33,378 nt of DNA from Methanobacteriota archaeon (GTDB taxonomy: Archaea > Thermoplasmatota > Thermoplasmata > UBA10834 > DTMW01), in assembly GCA_011046235.1 (NCBI GenBank), contig DSAX01000065.1:1-33378 (forward strand), given 5' to 3'. Below, piece after piece: positions 15,818-23,928 of this stretch; the first letter of the stretch is position 1; the number at the start of each line of letters is the position of its first letter. A program made the position numbers and the translations under genes. Under the pieces are notes generated by a model. That model ran no database searches. It was not told the DNA's origin and worked only from the letters and a program-made list of their open reading frames with translations.

Positions 15818-16884
15818 ATAAGATACCAGCGGCAATATTCGGAGCATCTGGAATGGTGGGGCAGAGATTCGCCTCTCTGTTACAGAACCACCCGCAGATC
15901 GAACTGGTAGCGGCATACTCTTCAGATCGATCGAGGGGGAAGACCCTGGGAGAGATATGGAGAATCCCAGAGATACCGCTCATAGAAGATGTGTCATCTT
16001 TGAAGCTGGAGAAACTGGACGTAGAAGATGCTGCTGCGAAAGGGGTGAAAATCGCCTTCGGCGCACTTCCTGCAGACCTGGCAAGAGATGTCGAGCTCGT
16101 TGCAGCCTCAAAGGGGATCGCGGTGTTCTCAAACGCGGGAGCCTACAGGATGGAGTCAGACGTTCCGATATTGATACCGGAAATCAACTTCGACCATCTG
16201 AATATTGTGGACGTGCAGAGGAAGAACCGAAACAGCAAGGGGTTCATAGTCACGAACTCGAACTGCTCGGTTGCAGGTTTATCGGTAGCGCTTAAGCCTT
16301 TAGTAGACCGGCTCCGGTTCAAGAGGGTGTTCGTGAGCACATACCAGGCGATCTCCGGCGCGGGATATCCCGGAGTTCCTTCACTGGACATCAACGCCAA
16401 CTGCCTGCCCTTCATCAAGAACGAGGAGGAGAAGATGAATCGTGAGGCACGCAAGATACTCGGAAGCTTCAACGGCAAATCGATAGATCCACGGGATATC
16501 GAGGTCTGGGCACACTGCGTGAGGGTGCCCTGCAGGGATGGTCACCTCGAATCCGTCAGCATTCTACTGGATGGGCAACCTCCGAGCGTAGAAGAGTTGG
16601 AGCGGATATTCGATGAGTTCACGGGCGTACCACAGGAGCTGAAACTTCCGACTGCCCCGCAGCAGGCGATAATAGTGCGGAAGGAGAGGGACAGACCACA
16701 GCCCATCCTGGATGCAATGGCCGGCTATCCGGATAGAGCCAGAGGAATGGCGGTATCGGTTGGAAGGATAAGGATAGACGGCAATCTGCTGAGATTCTTC
16801 TGTCTAGTGCATAACACATTAAGAGGCGGCGCGGGAGATTCTGTGCTTAACGCGGAATGCGCAATCCATGAGGGAAAAACATAG
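15814..16884 (+). CDS. asd: Aspartate-semialdehyde dehydrogenase
   Basis: Reduces aspartyl phosphate to aspartate semialdehyde with NADPH. 356 residues, of the archaeal/fungal-type length. The N-terminal nucleotide motif is IFGASGMVGQRF. The catalytic Cys is in TNSNCSVAG (about residue 150). The QAISGAGYPG block and the HCVRVPCRDGH segment with the active-site His follow. The ATG overlaps the tyrA stop as ATGA and is preceded by GGAGGAGGAG. Placement inside the aromatic operon makes sense because ADH synthase, the first enzyme of the operon, uses aspartate semialdehyde, and so does the homocysteine cassette just downstream. Confidence 0.95.
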   Translation: MNKIPAAIFGASGMVGQRFASLLQNHPQIELVAAYSSDRSRGKTLGEIWRIPEIPLIEDVSSLKLEKLDVEDAAAKGVKIAFGALPADLARDVELVAASKGIAVFSNAGAYRMESDVPILIPEINFDHLNIVDVQRKNRNSKGFIVTNSNCSVAGLSVALKPLVDRLRFKRVFVSTYQAISGAGYPGVPSLDINANCLPFIKNEEEKMNREARKILGSFNGKSIDPRDIEVWAHCVRVPCRDGHLESVSILLDGQPPSVEELERIFDEFTGVPQELKLPTAPQQAIIVRKERDRPQPILDAMAGYPDRARGMAVSVGRIRIDGNLLRFFCLVHNTLRGGAGDSVLNAECAIHEGKT

Positions 16885-16934
16885 TCCATCAGGAGCGAGC
16901 TAGGCTTGCTGAGCGAGAAGGAGGAGTGAAAGAA

Positions 16935-18122
16935 ATGAAAAAAGAAAAGAAAATACGGACCTACGGCGAGATAAACGAGAAGATACTTGCGAAAAGTGTC
17001 TCTGTCATGACCGCCGAGGAATTCAAGGCGAAGGTTGAAACCGACGGCCTGGAGAAGGCTGCTGAGGAGGTCGATGTTGTGACCACCGGAACCTTCGGCG
17101 CTATGTGCTCCTCCGGACTGCTTCTCAACTTCGGTCACTCAGACCCACCGATAAAGATGCAGAAGATCTTGCTGGACGAGATTCCGGCCTTCGGCGGTCT
17201 CGCGGCGGTCGACACATATCTCGGCGCTACGGAGATGGACGAGAGCCTCAACTTCTTTCGCGGGGGCGCCCATGTAATAGAGGATATCGTACGGGGAAAG
17301 CCCGTGAGGCTAAAGGCTCACTCGTACGGGACGGACTGCTACCCAAGGAAGGACATTGATACATGGATATCATTGAAAACGGTTAACCAGGCCGTCCTGT
17401 TGAATCCGAGGAACTGCTATCAGAACTACGCCGCGGCGACGAACTCATCGGACAAAATAATCTACACATACATGGGCAAACTGCTGCCCGAGTTCGGAAA
17501 TGTCACATACAGCTCCGCGGGGGAATTGAGCCCGCTGTTGAACGACCCGTTCTACAGGACGATCGGCATCGGAACCAGGATATTCCTGGGAGGCGGTGAC
17601 GGATACGTCTTCTGGGAGGGGACGCAGTTCAACGCCAAGACACCGAGGGCTCCGAACGGCACGCCTACCCGTCCAGCGGGCGCCATCGCGGTGGTCGGCG
17701 ACCTGAAGAAGATGTCCGCAGATTATCTGCGGGGGCTGACGATGCACAGGTACGGGACCACGCTGGCCGTGGGGATAGGAATTCCGATCCCGATTCTCGA
17801 CCTGGAAATGGCCAAGTTCTGCTCCGTGAGAGACGCGGATATTTCTACCGCCGTCTTCGACTACAGCGAGGAGAAGAGGAGCAGAGGCGTTGTCAGGGAA
17901 GCAAATTACGAGGAGCTCAAGAGCGGCGAGTTGGAGATTAAGGGGACGAAGGTTCCGACCTCCTCCCTTTCGAGCATGTACAAGGCGAGGCAGATAACCG
18001 TCGAGCTCAAGAACCGGATTGTGAACGGGAACTTCTTGCTCCAGGAGCCAATCGAGAGATTCGACCTGGAGCATACCATGAAGCCACTTGAGATACGGAC
18101 CAGGGAGGAGGTGCTCAAATGA
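16935..18122 (+). CDS. DUF39 L-aspartate semialdehyde sulfurtransferase (homocysteine synthesis)
   Basis: A 395-residue COG1900/DUF39 protein. In methanogens this family, exemplified by MA1821, makes homocysteine from aspartate semialdehyde and sulfide together with a NIL-ferredoxin partner. C58 (GAMCSS) and C135 (GTDCYP) are 77 residues apart, the same spacing as the two essential cysteines (C54/C131, from memory) of the Methanosarcina enzyme. Other seen blocks are TTGTFGAMCSSG, HSYGTDCYPRKD, GIGTRIFLGGGDGYV and GTPTRPAGAIAV. ATG 16935 is chosen over GTG 16926 because GAGGAG then sits at a good spacing. It lies 50 bases after asd and overlaps the next gene as ATGA. Confidence 0.92.
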   Translation: MKKEKKIRTYGEINEKILAKSVSVMTAEEFKAKVETDGLEKAAEEVDVVTTGTFGAMCSSGLLLNFGHSDPPIKMQKILLDEIPAFGGLAAVDTYLGATEMDESLNFFRGGAHVIEDIVRGKPVRLKAHSYGTDCYPRKDIDTWISLKTVNQAVLLNPRNCYQNYAAATNSSDKIIYTYMGKLLPEFGNVTYSSAGELSPLLNDPFYRTIGIGTRIFLGGGDGYVFWEGTQFNAKTPRAPNGTPTRPAGAIAVVGDLKKMSADYLRGLTMHRYGTTLAVGIGIPIPILDLEMAKFCSVRDADISTAVFDYSEEKRSRGVVREANYEELKSGELEIKGTKVPTSSLSSMYKARQITVELKNRIVNGNFLLQEPIERFDLEHTMKPLEIRTREEVLK

Positions 18123-18520
18123 AAACAAAGCTAGTCCTGACTTTCCCTCAGATCGCTGTCCAAGAGCCAATCACATGCTCCCTGGTCGAAGAGTTCCGAA
18201 TCAAGATGAACATCCTGAGGGCACAGATCGACGAAAGAGGCGGCAAGATCGTCCTCGAACTGACGGGCACGAGCGACCAGATAAAGGACGGAATCCACTA
18301 TCTGAAGGACAAGAACGTGAAGGTCCAATCGATCGAGGAAGGGGTCAGGAAGGACGAGGACAAATGCACGCATTGCGGCGCCTGCATTTCGGTATGCCCG
18401 ACGGCAGCTCTCTGTTTTGACAAGGAGAGCTGGAAGGTGGTATTCGACGACCAGAAATGCGTAGTCTGCGGGCTTTGTATAGACGCATGTCCGACGACCG
18501 CGATGGAGCTTCTCCTGTGA
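18119..18520 (+). CDS. NIL-domain ferredoxin, partner of the DUF39 enzyme
   Basis: A 133-residue protein: an N-terminal NIL domain (residues ~1-75), then a bacterial-type ferredoxin domain with CTHCGACISVCP and CVVCGLCIDACP, enough cysteines for two [4Fe-4S] clusters. This is the architecture of MA1822, which supplies electrons or sulfur for homocysteine formation in methanogens. The 4-base overlap with the DUF39 gene and the conserved pairing make the assignment strong. It is soluble and cytoplasmic, with no signal or membrane segment. Confidence 0.92.
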   Translation: MKTKLVLTFPQIAVQEPITCSLVEEFRIKMNILRAQIDERGGKIVLELTGTSDQIKDGIHYLKDKNVKVQSIEEGVRKDEDKCTHCGACISVCPTAALCFDKESWKVVFDDQKCVVCGLCIDACPTTAMELLL

Positions 18521-18533
18521 AGAGGATGCGATC

Positions 18534-19274
18534 ATGATTAAGAAGAGGGTTGAGATCGGCGAGACAGCCGCTACCATCTCTTGCGAGGAAAGGTATCTCC
18601 AGCCGGTCATCGACGGGATCATCTCGGCAAGGAAGCAGATCACGGCCTACGGGCGCGCTAACCCGGATTTCTTCCTTTCCCTGGAGCCGATGGATCCAGA
18701 GCCGGGAGCTCCTGCCATCATAAGGAGAATGTGCATTTCCTCGGGCAGATCCGGAACCGGCCCTATGTCCTGCGTCGCGGGAGCAGTGGCCGCGGCCGGG
18801 GTCCAGTCGGCCATAGAAATGGGGTCGGAGCACTGCGTCGTCGACAACGGCGGCGACCTCGCAATGATCCTGAAGAGCCCGGTAAGCGTTGGAATCCTGG
18901 ATTCGCTTGAATCGGGATTCCTTCCGACTGTGGAGGTCGGGCCGACCGGGGGCGCGATAATCGGGATTTGCACCTCTTCCGGAGCCTACGGTCATTCAAT
19001 AAGCCTCGGCAGGGCGGACTCGACCACAGTCATGGCGCGCGACCCGATATTGGCAGATGCTTTGGCGACTGCTGCATGCAACGCATGTTCGGAGCCGTCG
19101 GAGATTCGGAACGCGTTGCGAGCGCTGCAGGATTTCGACGAGGTAATTTGGGCAGTTGCGAAGATAGATGGATTCATCGGCACCTTTGGGGATATGCCCC
19201 GGGTCAAATTCACTGAGAAGAGCAGGTCAGGCCTGACAATCCATTCGGCATTCAGAGCCGAGGTGCCAATCTGA
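18534..19274 (+). CDS. UPF0280/COG2122 ApbE-like protein, third member of the homocysteine cassette
   Basis: A 246-residue protein of the UPF0280 family, distantly related to ApbE flavin transferases. Motifs seen: SGRSGTGPMSCVAGAVA, a VVDNGGDLA block resembling the ApbE NxGGD motif, and SSGAYGHSISLG. In Methanosarcina the homolog MA1715 has been linked to efficient sulfide assimilation into homocysteine. Here it sits 13 bases after the NIL-ferredoxin gene, which supports that role. The biochemical activity is not established. The start is ATG 18534, following AGAGGATGCG. Confidence 0.88.
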   Translation: MIKKRVEIGETAATISCEERYLQPVIDGIISARKQITAYGRANPDFFLSLEPMDPEPGAPAIIRRMCISSGRSGTGPMSCVAGAVAAAGVQSAIEMGSEHCVVDNGGDLAMILKSPVSVGILDSLESGFLPTVEVGPTGGAIIGICTSSGAYGHSISLGRADSTTVMARDPILADALATAACNACSEPSEIRNALRALQDFDEVIWAVAKIDGFIGTFGDMPRVKFTEKSRSGLTIHSAFRAEVPI

Positions 19275-19304
19275 GGACGATGACATTCGTGGGGATCGGA
19301 TAAT

Positions 19305-20669
19305 ATGAAGGTAATGAAGTTCGGCGGAACCTGTATGAGCAACAATGAGATGATGACCAAGGTCGAGGATGTCATCGCCAGGGAAAAGGAGGAGAAGGTA
19401 ATCCTCGTCTCAGCGGTTGCAGGCGTTACTGACAATATCTCCGGGTTCATAGAAAGCTTTCACTCGGATGAGGAGATCGAGAACTATGTCAAGGAGCTCA
19501 AGAAGCTCCATCTCAAGCTTCTCCCCCCGGATGAAGATCTGACGAAGGAGGCGACAACCGCGCTCGACCAGCGCTTCAACAAGCTCGAGACTCTGCTATA
19601 CGGCGTCAGCTACACCGAGGAGATCACGCCGAGGACACGCGATCTGATAATCAGTATGGGCGAGAGGCTCTCGTCGATCGTATTGGCGACAAGGCTTAGG
19701 GCGAGGGGGCTGAACTCGTCCTTCTTCAACTCAGATGAACTGGGCATCATCACGGACGGAGTCCACGGCAACGCGACTGCAGACCTGAAGGAGTGCGAAA
19801 GAAGCGTGGGTCCGAAGATATTTGCCCTTTCAAAGGCTGGCGTCATACCAGTTGTGACCGGATTCTTCGGAATTTCTCCCGGAGGACATGTGACCACTTT
19901 CGGAAGAGGTGGCACAGATTACTCCGCCTCGGTACTCGGATTCGCCTGTAGCGCTTCAGTCATCGAGATATGGAAGGATGTAGACGGTTTCATGACAGCC
20001 GATCCAAAGATGGCAACGGACGCGAAGCAGGTGGACAAACTATCATACGAGGAGGCTGCTGAGCTGGCATACTTCGGAGCTAAGGTCCTGCATCCGAGGA
20101 CCGTCTTTCCAGCTATGGAGAAGGATATACCGATCGCGGTCAGAAACGTCCTGAAACCGGATTCCGCGGGCTCAATGATATTCAAGAATTCGACGAAACG
20201 AAAGAACATCCTGAAGAGCGTGTCCTACCTGAGAAACATCGCGACGATCAAGGTCTTCGGGACGGGTGCGGGGTACAAGACCGGCTTTCTTAGAGATATT
20301 TCCGAGGCGATGTCTGAGGCCGACATCAACATCTACTCTGCGACCACCTCTCAGACATGCGTCGCGATGCTGATCGAGAAGTCCGATGTCAAGAAGGCTC
20401 AGGATATTCTGGAGAAAATGCTAGGAGGGTACTACGAGCGCCTCGAAGTGACGGAGAACATCGCACTTATCTGCACGGTGGGATCCGGCTTGGCGAGTAC
20501 TCGCGGAATAGCCGCACGCGTGTTCAAGGTGGTGGCGGCAAACGACGTGAACGTCGATCTGATATCTGCGGGAGCATCTACCGTTGCCTACCATTTCACG
20601 ATCGACAAGAAGGATCTACAGAAGACGATCAGGGCGATACACGACGAGTTCTTCCCGAAGAAATCCTGA
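19305..20669 (+). CDS. lysC: Aspartate kinase
   Basis: Phosphorylates aspartate, giving the substrate of Asd. 454 residues, monofunctional. The kinase domain has VMKFGGTCM at the N-terminus (Cys is an accepted variant of the KFGGTS motif), SMGERLSS, TTFGRGGTDYSA and ELAYFGAKVLHPRT. Two ACT domains follow: one at about 305-375 (IKVFGTGAGYKTGFLRDISEAM) and one at about 385-454 (ICTVGSGLASTRGIAARVF). Such domains normally mediate feedback by lysine or threonine. It closes the co-directional run begun at 8196, 30 bases after the COG2122 gene, and converges on the molybdopterin oxidoreductase. Confidence 0.94.
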   Translation: MKVMKFGGTCMSNNEMMTKVEDVIAREKEEKVILVSAVAGVTDNISGFIESFHSDEEIENYVKELKKLHLKLLPPDEDLTKEATTALDQRFNKLETLLYGVSYTEEITPRTRDLIISMGERLSSIVLATRLRARGLNSSFFNSDELGIITDGVHGNATADLKECERSVGPKIFALSKAGVIPVVTGFFGISPGGHVTTFGRGGTDYSASVLGFACSASVIEIWKDVDGFMTADPKMATDAKQVDKLSYEEAAELAYFGAKVLHPRTVFPAMEKDIPIAVRNVLKPDSAGSMIFKNSTKRKNILKSVSYLRNIATIKVFGTGAGYKTGFLRDISEAMSEADINIYSATTSQTCVAMLIEKSDVKKAQDILEKMLGGYYERLEVTENIALICTVGSGLASTRGIAARVFKVVAANDVNVDLISAGASTVAYHFTIDKKDLQKTIRAIHDEFFPKKS

Positions 20670-20674
20670 GACAT

Positions 20675-22627
20675 CTATCGAACGATTCTGACGAAGGTAG
20701 TGTGATAGGCGGAATTACCGCCGAATCGCTGGATATAGTCCGATGTAATGAAGTTAATGTTCTTTCCTTCATCGCATAATTTCGGCCAAAAACCCGTGTA
20801 GACGACGACGACTCCGACAGGAATCCTGTCTGAGATTTCCACCGGCAGGGTCAGAGAACCGGTCTGGTTCTCAATTGTGACCTTCGATTGATCCATGAGG
20901 CCCAACGTTTTCGAATCCTCCGGGCTGATCAGGATCCTCTGGGCAATATCATCCTTGAAAAGTAGATGAGTCGATGAATGGTTCATCTCGAATGTGCATG
21001 GGCTGAGGAGCTGGTAGGGATGAGTTCCCTTCAATGGGACATGGTCAGGCACAGAGGGCAAACCGTCCTCCTCCGCCGATCTTGAATATATTTCTATCTT
21101 TCCCGAGGGGGTCTGGTAGACATCTAGGGGGAGAGGGGACATCTTGGCGAATCCCCTGCGTCTCAACGCCTGCATATCGGAATCGATCCTCCTGCTCTTC
21201 TTTACGATATTGGAGATTATTGTCTTCTGGTCCTCGTATAGCTCTTTCTGCCGAAGTCCCAGAGACTTGGCGAGCGATTTAAACAGCTCCACATTGCTCC
21301 TGGATTCCTCCCACGGAGTAGCAGCTGGCTCATTGAGATTTACATAGTCATGGAAGTACGAGGAGACGAGATCCAAGTGCTCGAACATCGAAGTCGCTGG
21401 GAGAACAATATCGCTCCAATCGGCAGTATCTGTCATGAAAAGATCGTGTGTTACGATGAACGCATCGCTCGATGATAGCGCTTTCCTTAGAGCGTTCTGA
21501 TTCGGAAGAGTCGCGAGCGGGTTGGAGTTGATCACAAGCAGTACCCGAAGCCGCTCCTCCTCGATCAGCCTTGGCAGCTCAAGCACATTGAAGGAGCTAT
21601 CTGGAACCGTTCTCAGGTCGGCGGCGGTGAGGTAATCCATGTCGAAATCAGTCGCGTCGTTCGTGTATATGAATCCACGGTGCTGCCCAATAATGGATGG
21701 AATGAGCGAAATCGTTCGCACCATTTCCCCGCCATTCCTCTGCCTCTGAAGGCCTAGGCCGATTTGAATCACGCAAGGCCGCAGAGAGACGAATTCGGTC
21801 GACAGCTCGGCAATATCCGAAGGTCTCAAGCCGGTTATCTCCGATCCTCTGTTGATATCGTACTTCCTGGCGACTTCAACAAGGTTCTCGAATCCGATGG
21901 TGAATCTCTGCAGGAACTCCTGGTCGTGCATGTTGTTCTCGACGATGTGGTTTATCATCGTCAGCGCAAGTGCAGCGTCCGTTCCGGGACGGATCTGAAG
22001 GTGTCTGCCCATCTCTGCGGTCGGCGTTCGAATTGGGTCGATCACCCATACCGAGGCGCCCTTCTTCTTTGCCTTCTGGACTAGCTGCGCGCCATGCATG
22101 TTCGTCCACTTCGAATTGATGCCCCATAGGACAATGAGCCGGGCTTCGGGTATTTTCTCTGCGGGATAACCGTTCTGGCTTCCGAAGTTGTACTCTAAAG
22201 CCGCGTCCCCCGCGGCGGAGCAAATCGTATCGGCACTAATCGATCCGTTTATCGCGTTCATGAACCTGAGCGGGAAATATCGGGATAGAGTTCCGGTGTT
22301 TGCGTGTGTGTCGTATAAGCCTATAGACGAAGATCCAGACTCCCGAGTGGCGGTCTTGATGCGATCCGAGATCTCTTTCAGGGCGTCATCCCAGGTGATC
22401 GCAGTGAACTGGCCCGATCCTCTTTCACCGATTCTCCTTAGCGGCGTCCCGATCCTCAGGTCTGACTGCACCTTCTTGGAAAAAGCGCGGATCCTGGGGC
22501 ATATGACGCCCTGGGTAATCGGATGGGATTTATTACCATCAATCCCTACGATTGCATTATCCCTTACGCGGATGATAAGACTACAGGCGTCGTAGCAATC
22601 TCTGGTACATGCACAAATGACATTCAA
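20675..22627 (-). CDS. Molybdopterin (bis-MGD) oxidoreductase catalytic subunit, substrate unknown
   Basis: A 650-residue COG0243 protein of the DMSO reductase/formate dehydrogenase superfamily. An N-terminal [4Fe-4S] motif C7-x3-C11-x3-C15-x27-C43 fits the family. The metal-ligand loop SADTICSAAGDAAL probably supplies Cys as Mo/W ligand. The MGD-binding LIVLWGINSKWTNMH and LLVINSNPLATLPN segments are present. The C-terminal molydop-binding domain covers about residues 540-650. There is no Tat signal, so it is cytoplasmic. It stands alone: no ferredoxin-like, membrane-anchor or diaphorase subunit is adjacent, which leaves its electron partner and substrate open. The start is a TTG. A CATCCGGATG palindrome lies just upstream (22637-22646). 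Confidence 0.88.
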   Translation of the reverse strand: MNVICACTRDCYDACSLIIRVRDNAIVGIDGNKSHPITQGVICPRIRAFSKKVQSDLRIGTPLRRIGERGSGQFTAITWDDALKEISDRIKTATRESGSSSIGLYDTHANTGTLSRYFPLRFMNAINGSISADTICSAAGDAALEYNFGSQNGYPAEKIPEARLIVLWGINSKWTNMHGAQLVQKAKKKGASVWVIDPIRTPTAEMGRHLQIRPGTDAALALTMINHIVENNMHDQEFLQRFTIGFENLVEVARKYDINRGSEITGLRPSDIAELSTEFVSLRPCVIQIGLGLQRQRNGGEMVRTISLIPSIIGQHRGFIYTNDATDFDMDYLTAADLRTVPDSSFNVLELPRLIEEERLRVLLVINSNPLATLPNQNALRKALSSSDAFIVTHDLFMTDTADWSDIVLPATSMFEHLDLVSSYFHDYVNLNEPAATPWEESRSNVELFKSLAKSLGLRQKELYEDQKTIISNIVKKSRRIDSDMQALRRRGFAKMSPLPLDVYQTPSGKIEIYSRSAEEDGLPSVPDHVPLKGTHPYQLLSPCTFEMNHSSTHLLFKDDIAQRILISPEDSKTLGLMDQSKVTIENQTGSLTLPVEISDRIPVGVVVVYTGFWPKLCDEGKNINFITSDYIQRFGGNSAYHTTFVRIVR

Positions 22628-22787
22628 ATGAAATCACATCCGGATGAGAGCGTCAGGCGGCCAATAGCTCGGTTCCAGCCTTTGATAGCAATTTTCTGAA
22701 ATAAAAAATGATTGACGGCAATTGATTTTGGTACAGGGTAGAAGGAGTCTATCGAAAACCCTCCCATCTTCTGATCCTGAGGCATCA

Positions 22788-23189
22788 TTAGCTCTGCTCG
22801 ATTGTCTTTCTGTATTGTTCTGCTGAGATCAGCTCCTCGAGTTCGGATGGGTCTGTGATCTCGATCTCCACCAACCAGCCGGACCCATACGGGTCTTCGT
22901 TAATGAGCTCGGGCTTCGCCGGCTCGTCGTTCCCAACAAGCTCGACATTCACCTTTGCGATTTTCCCGCTGATTGGAGCATAGATTTCAGACCTGGCCTT
23001 GACCGATTCCACCGCGGCGAACTCCTCCCCCTTCTCGACACTCCTGCCCGCTTCTGGAAGCTCCACATAGACTACCTCGTGCAGCTCCTCCTGGGCAAAA
23101 TCGGTGATACCGATAACGGCGATGTTATCCTTGATCCTGATCCATTCGTGCGTGTCCACGTATTTCAGGTCATCTGGAACCTCGCTCAA
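22788..23189 (-). CDS. gcvH: Glycine cleavage system H protein (lipoyl carrier)
   Basis: 133 residues from TTG 23189, which gives the standard N-terminus (SEVPDDLKYVDTHEWI) with GGGG 8 bases upstream. An in-frame ATG at 23249 would add 20 residues unlike the family. The lipoyl lysine is in AAVESVKARSEI, within a biotin/lipoyl-type beta barrel; the C-terminus NEDPYGSGWLVEIE is typical. It normally shuttles the aminomethyl group between P, T and L proteins, none of which is in the window, nor is a lipoate ligase. It may therefore partner with enzymes encoded elsewhere or act as a general lipoyl carrier. It lies just downstream of the YdjM-like gene on the same strand. Confidence 0.9.
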   Translation of the reverse strand: MSEVPDDLKYVDTHEWIRIKDNIAVIGITDFAQEELHEVVYVELPEAGRSVEKGEEFAAVESVKARSEIYAPISGKIAKVNVELVGNDEPAKPELINEDPYGSGWLVEIEITDPSELEELISAEQYRKTIEQS

Positions 23190-23262
23190 TGTGAATATCC
23201 CCTGCGTGGCGAATCCTCCTGATGGGATAAATAAGTTGAGAGATGTCATCTAATTTGCTGAG

Positions 23263-23754
23263 CTATAGGAACTCGGTGCAGGTCACGGCGGCGACGATCA
23301 GGATTAGACCGAGAACGGAGAGCGCTGAGTTGGCTACTATATCGTTATACTTGAAGTCGCCCCTGAACCTCCTGTTCGAGATGGGCCATAGCAGCCTGGT
23401 TCCCGCCCGAGTGAGCGAGTCGGTGGCCGGGTGCGAGAATGTCGATAGAAAAAGTGAAGCAAATATCGGGGCGATCCACCAATTGGAAAGGACAAATCCG
23501 GTGTATCGGACGATGAGTACGCATGGAATCATCATAGCCGCGGCAATCACGAGGGAAGAGCCGAGGCTATGGCTAAATTGGCTTCTGTGCGCCTTTTCAT
23601 CGGCCGCCGCGAAAATGAGATCCATATCGGGTATCACCGCGGATACACCGCCGAGGATGCCGAGCAAGCTAGCCATCGCAGCCTCGTGAGTGATCTGCGC
23701 GCCCGAAATCCACGAAATGCCCGCACCGAGGAGAAAATGCGTCTTGGTCTTCAA
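23263..23754 (-). CDS. YdjM/DUF457-family membrane-bound metal-dependent hydrolase
   Basis: A 163-residue integral membrane protein with about four hydrophobic segments (residues ~26-42, 66-84, 88-106 and 143-160). Conserved polar motifs of the family are present: N-terminal H6, the VIPDMDLIF aspartates, HRSQFSHS, and SHPATDSLTRAGTRLLWP near residues 107-124. These are thought to form a metal site facing the membrane surface. The substrate is unknown; homologs are loosely related to phospholipase C/nuclease-like folds. The start is TTG 23754 with AGGAA upstream. It precedes gcvH on the same strand, but a functional link is not evident. Confidence 0.85.
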   Translation of the reverse strand: MKTKTHFLLGAGISWISGAQITHEAAMASLLGILGGVSAVIPDMDLIFAAADEKAHRSQFSHSLGSSLVIAAAMMIPCVLIVRYTGFVLSNWWIAPIFASLFLSTFSHPATDSLTRAGTRLLWPISNRRFRGDFKYNDIVANSALSVLGLILIVAAVTCTEFL

Positions 23755-23831
23755 GTCTGCACGTTCCTAAACGGCGATGATATTGAGTTCTATTTCAATT
23801 TGATTTTGCCTGTCTCAAAAGATTTATTGTT

Positions 23832-23841
23832 ACAATATTGT
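23832..23841. repeat. Short perfect palindrome ACAATATTGT in the ydjM/M42 divergent gap
   Basis: A 10-base perfect palindrome lies in the 174-base AT-rich region between two divergent genes. It could be an operator. AT-rich palindromes of this size can arise by chance, so the call is weak. Confidence 0.2.
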
Positions 23842-23874
23842 GAACCTAATTCTCCCCGACAGGTTCTCGGGAAG

Positions 23875-23883
23875 CTTATTTAG
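23875..23883 (+). promoter_or_regulatory. Putative TATA box of the M42 peptidase gene
   Basis: CTTATTTAG lies about 46-54 bases before the ATG, placing the transcript start just ahead of the GGAGGG ribosome-binding site (from 23916). Position and composition fit an archaeal promoter; not otherwise tested. Confidence 0.4.
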
Positions 23884-23928
23884 TCCTTGAACAATCTACC
23901 CGGTCAATAGATATTGGAGGGATATCTC

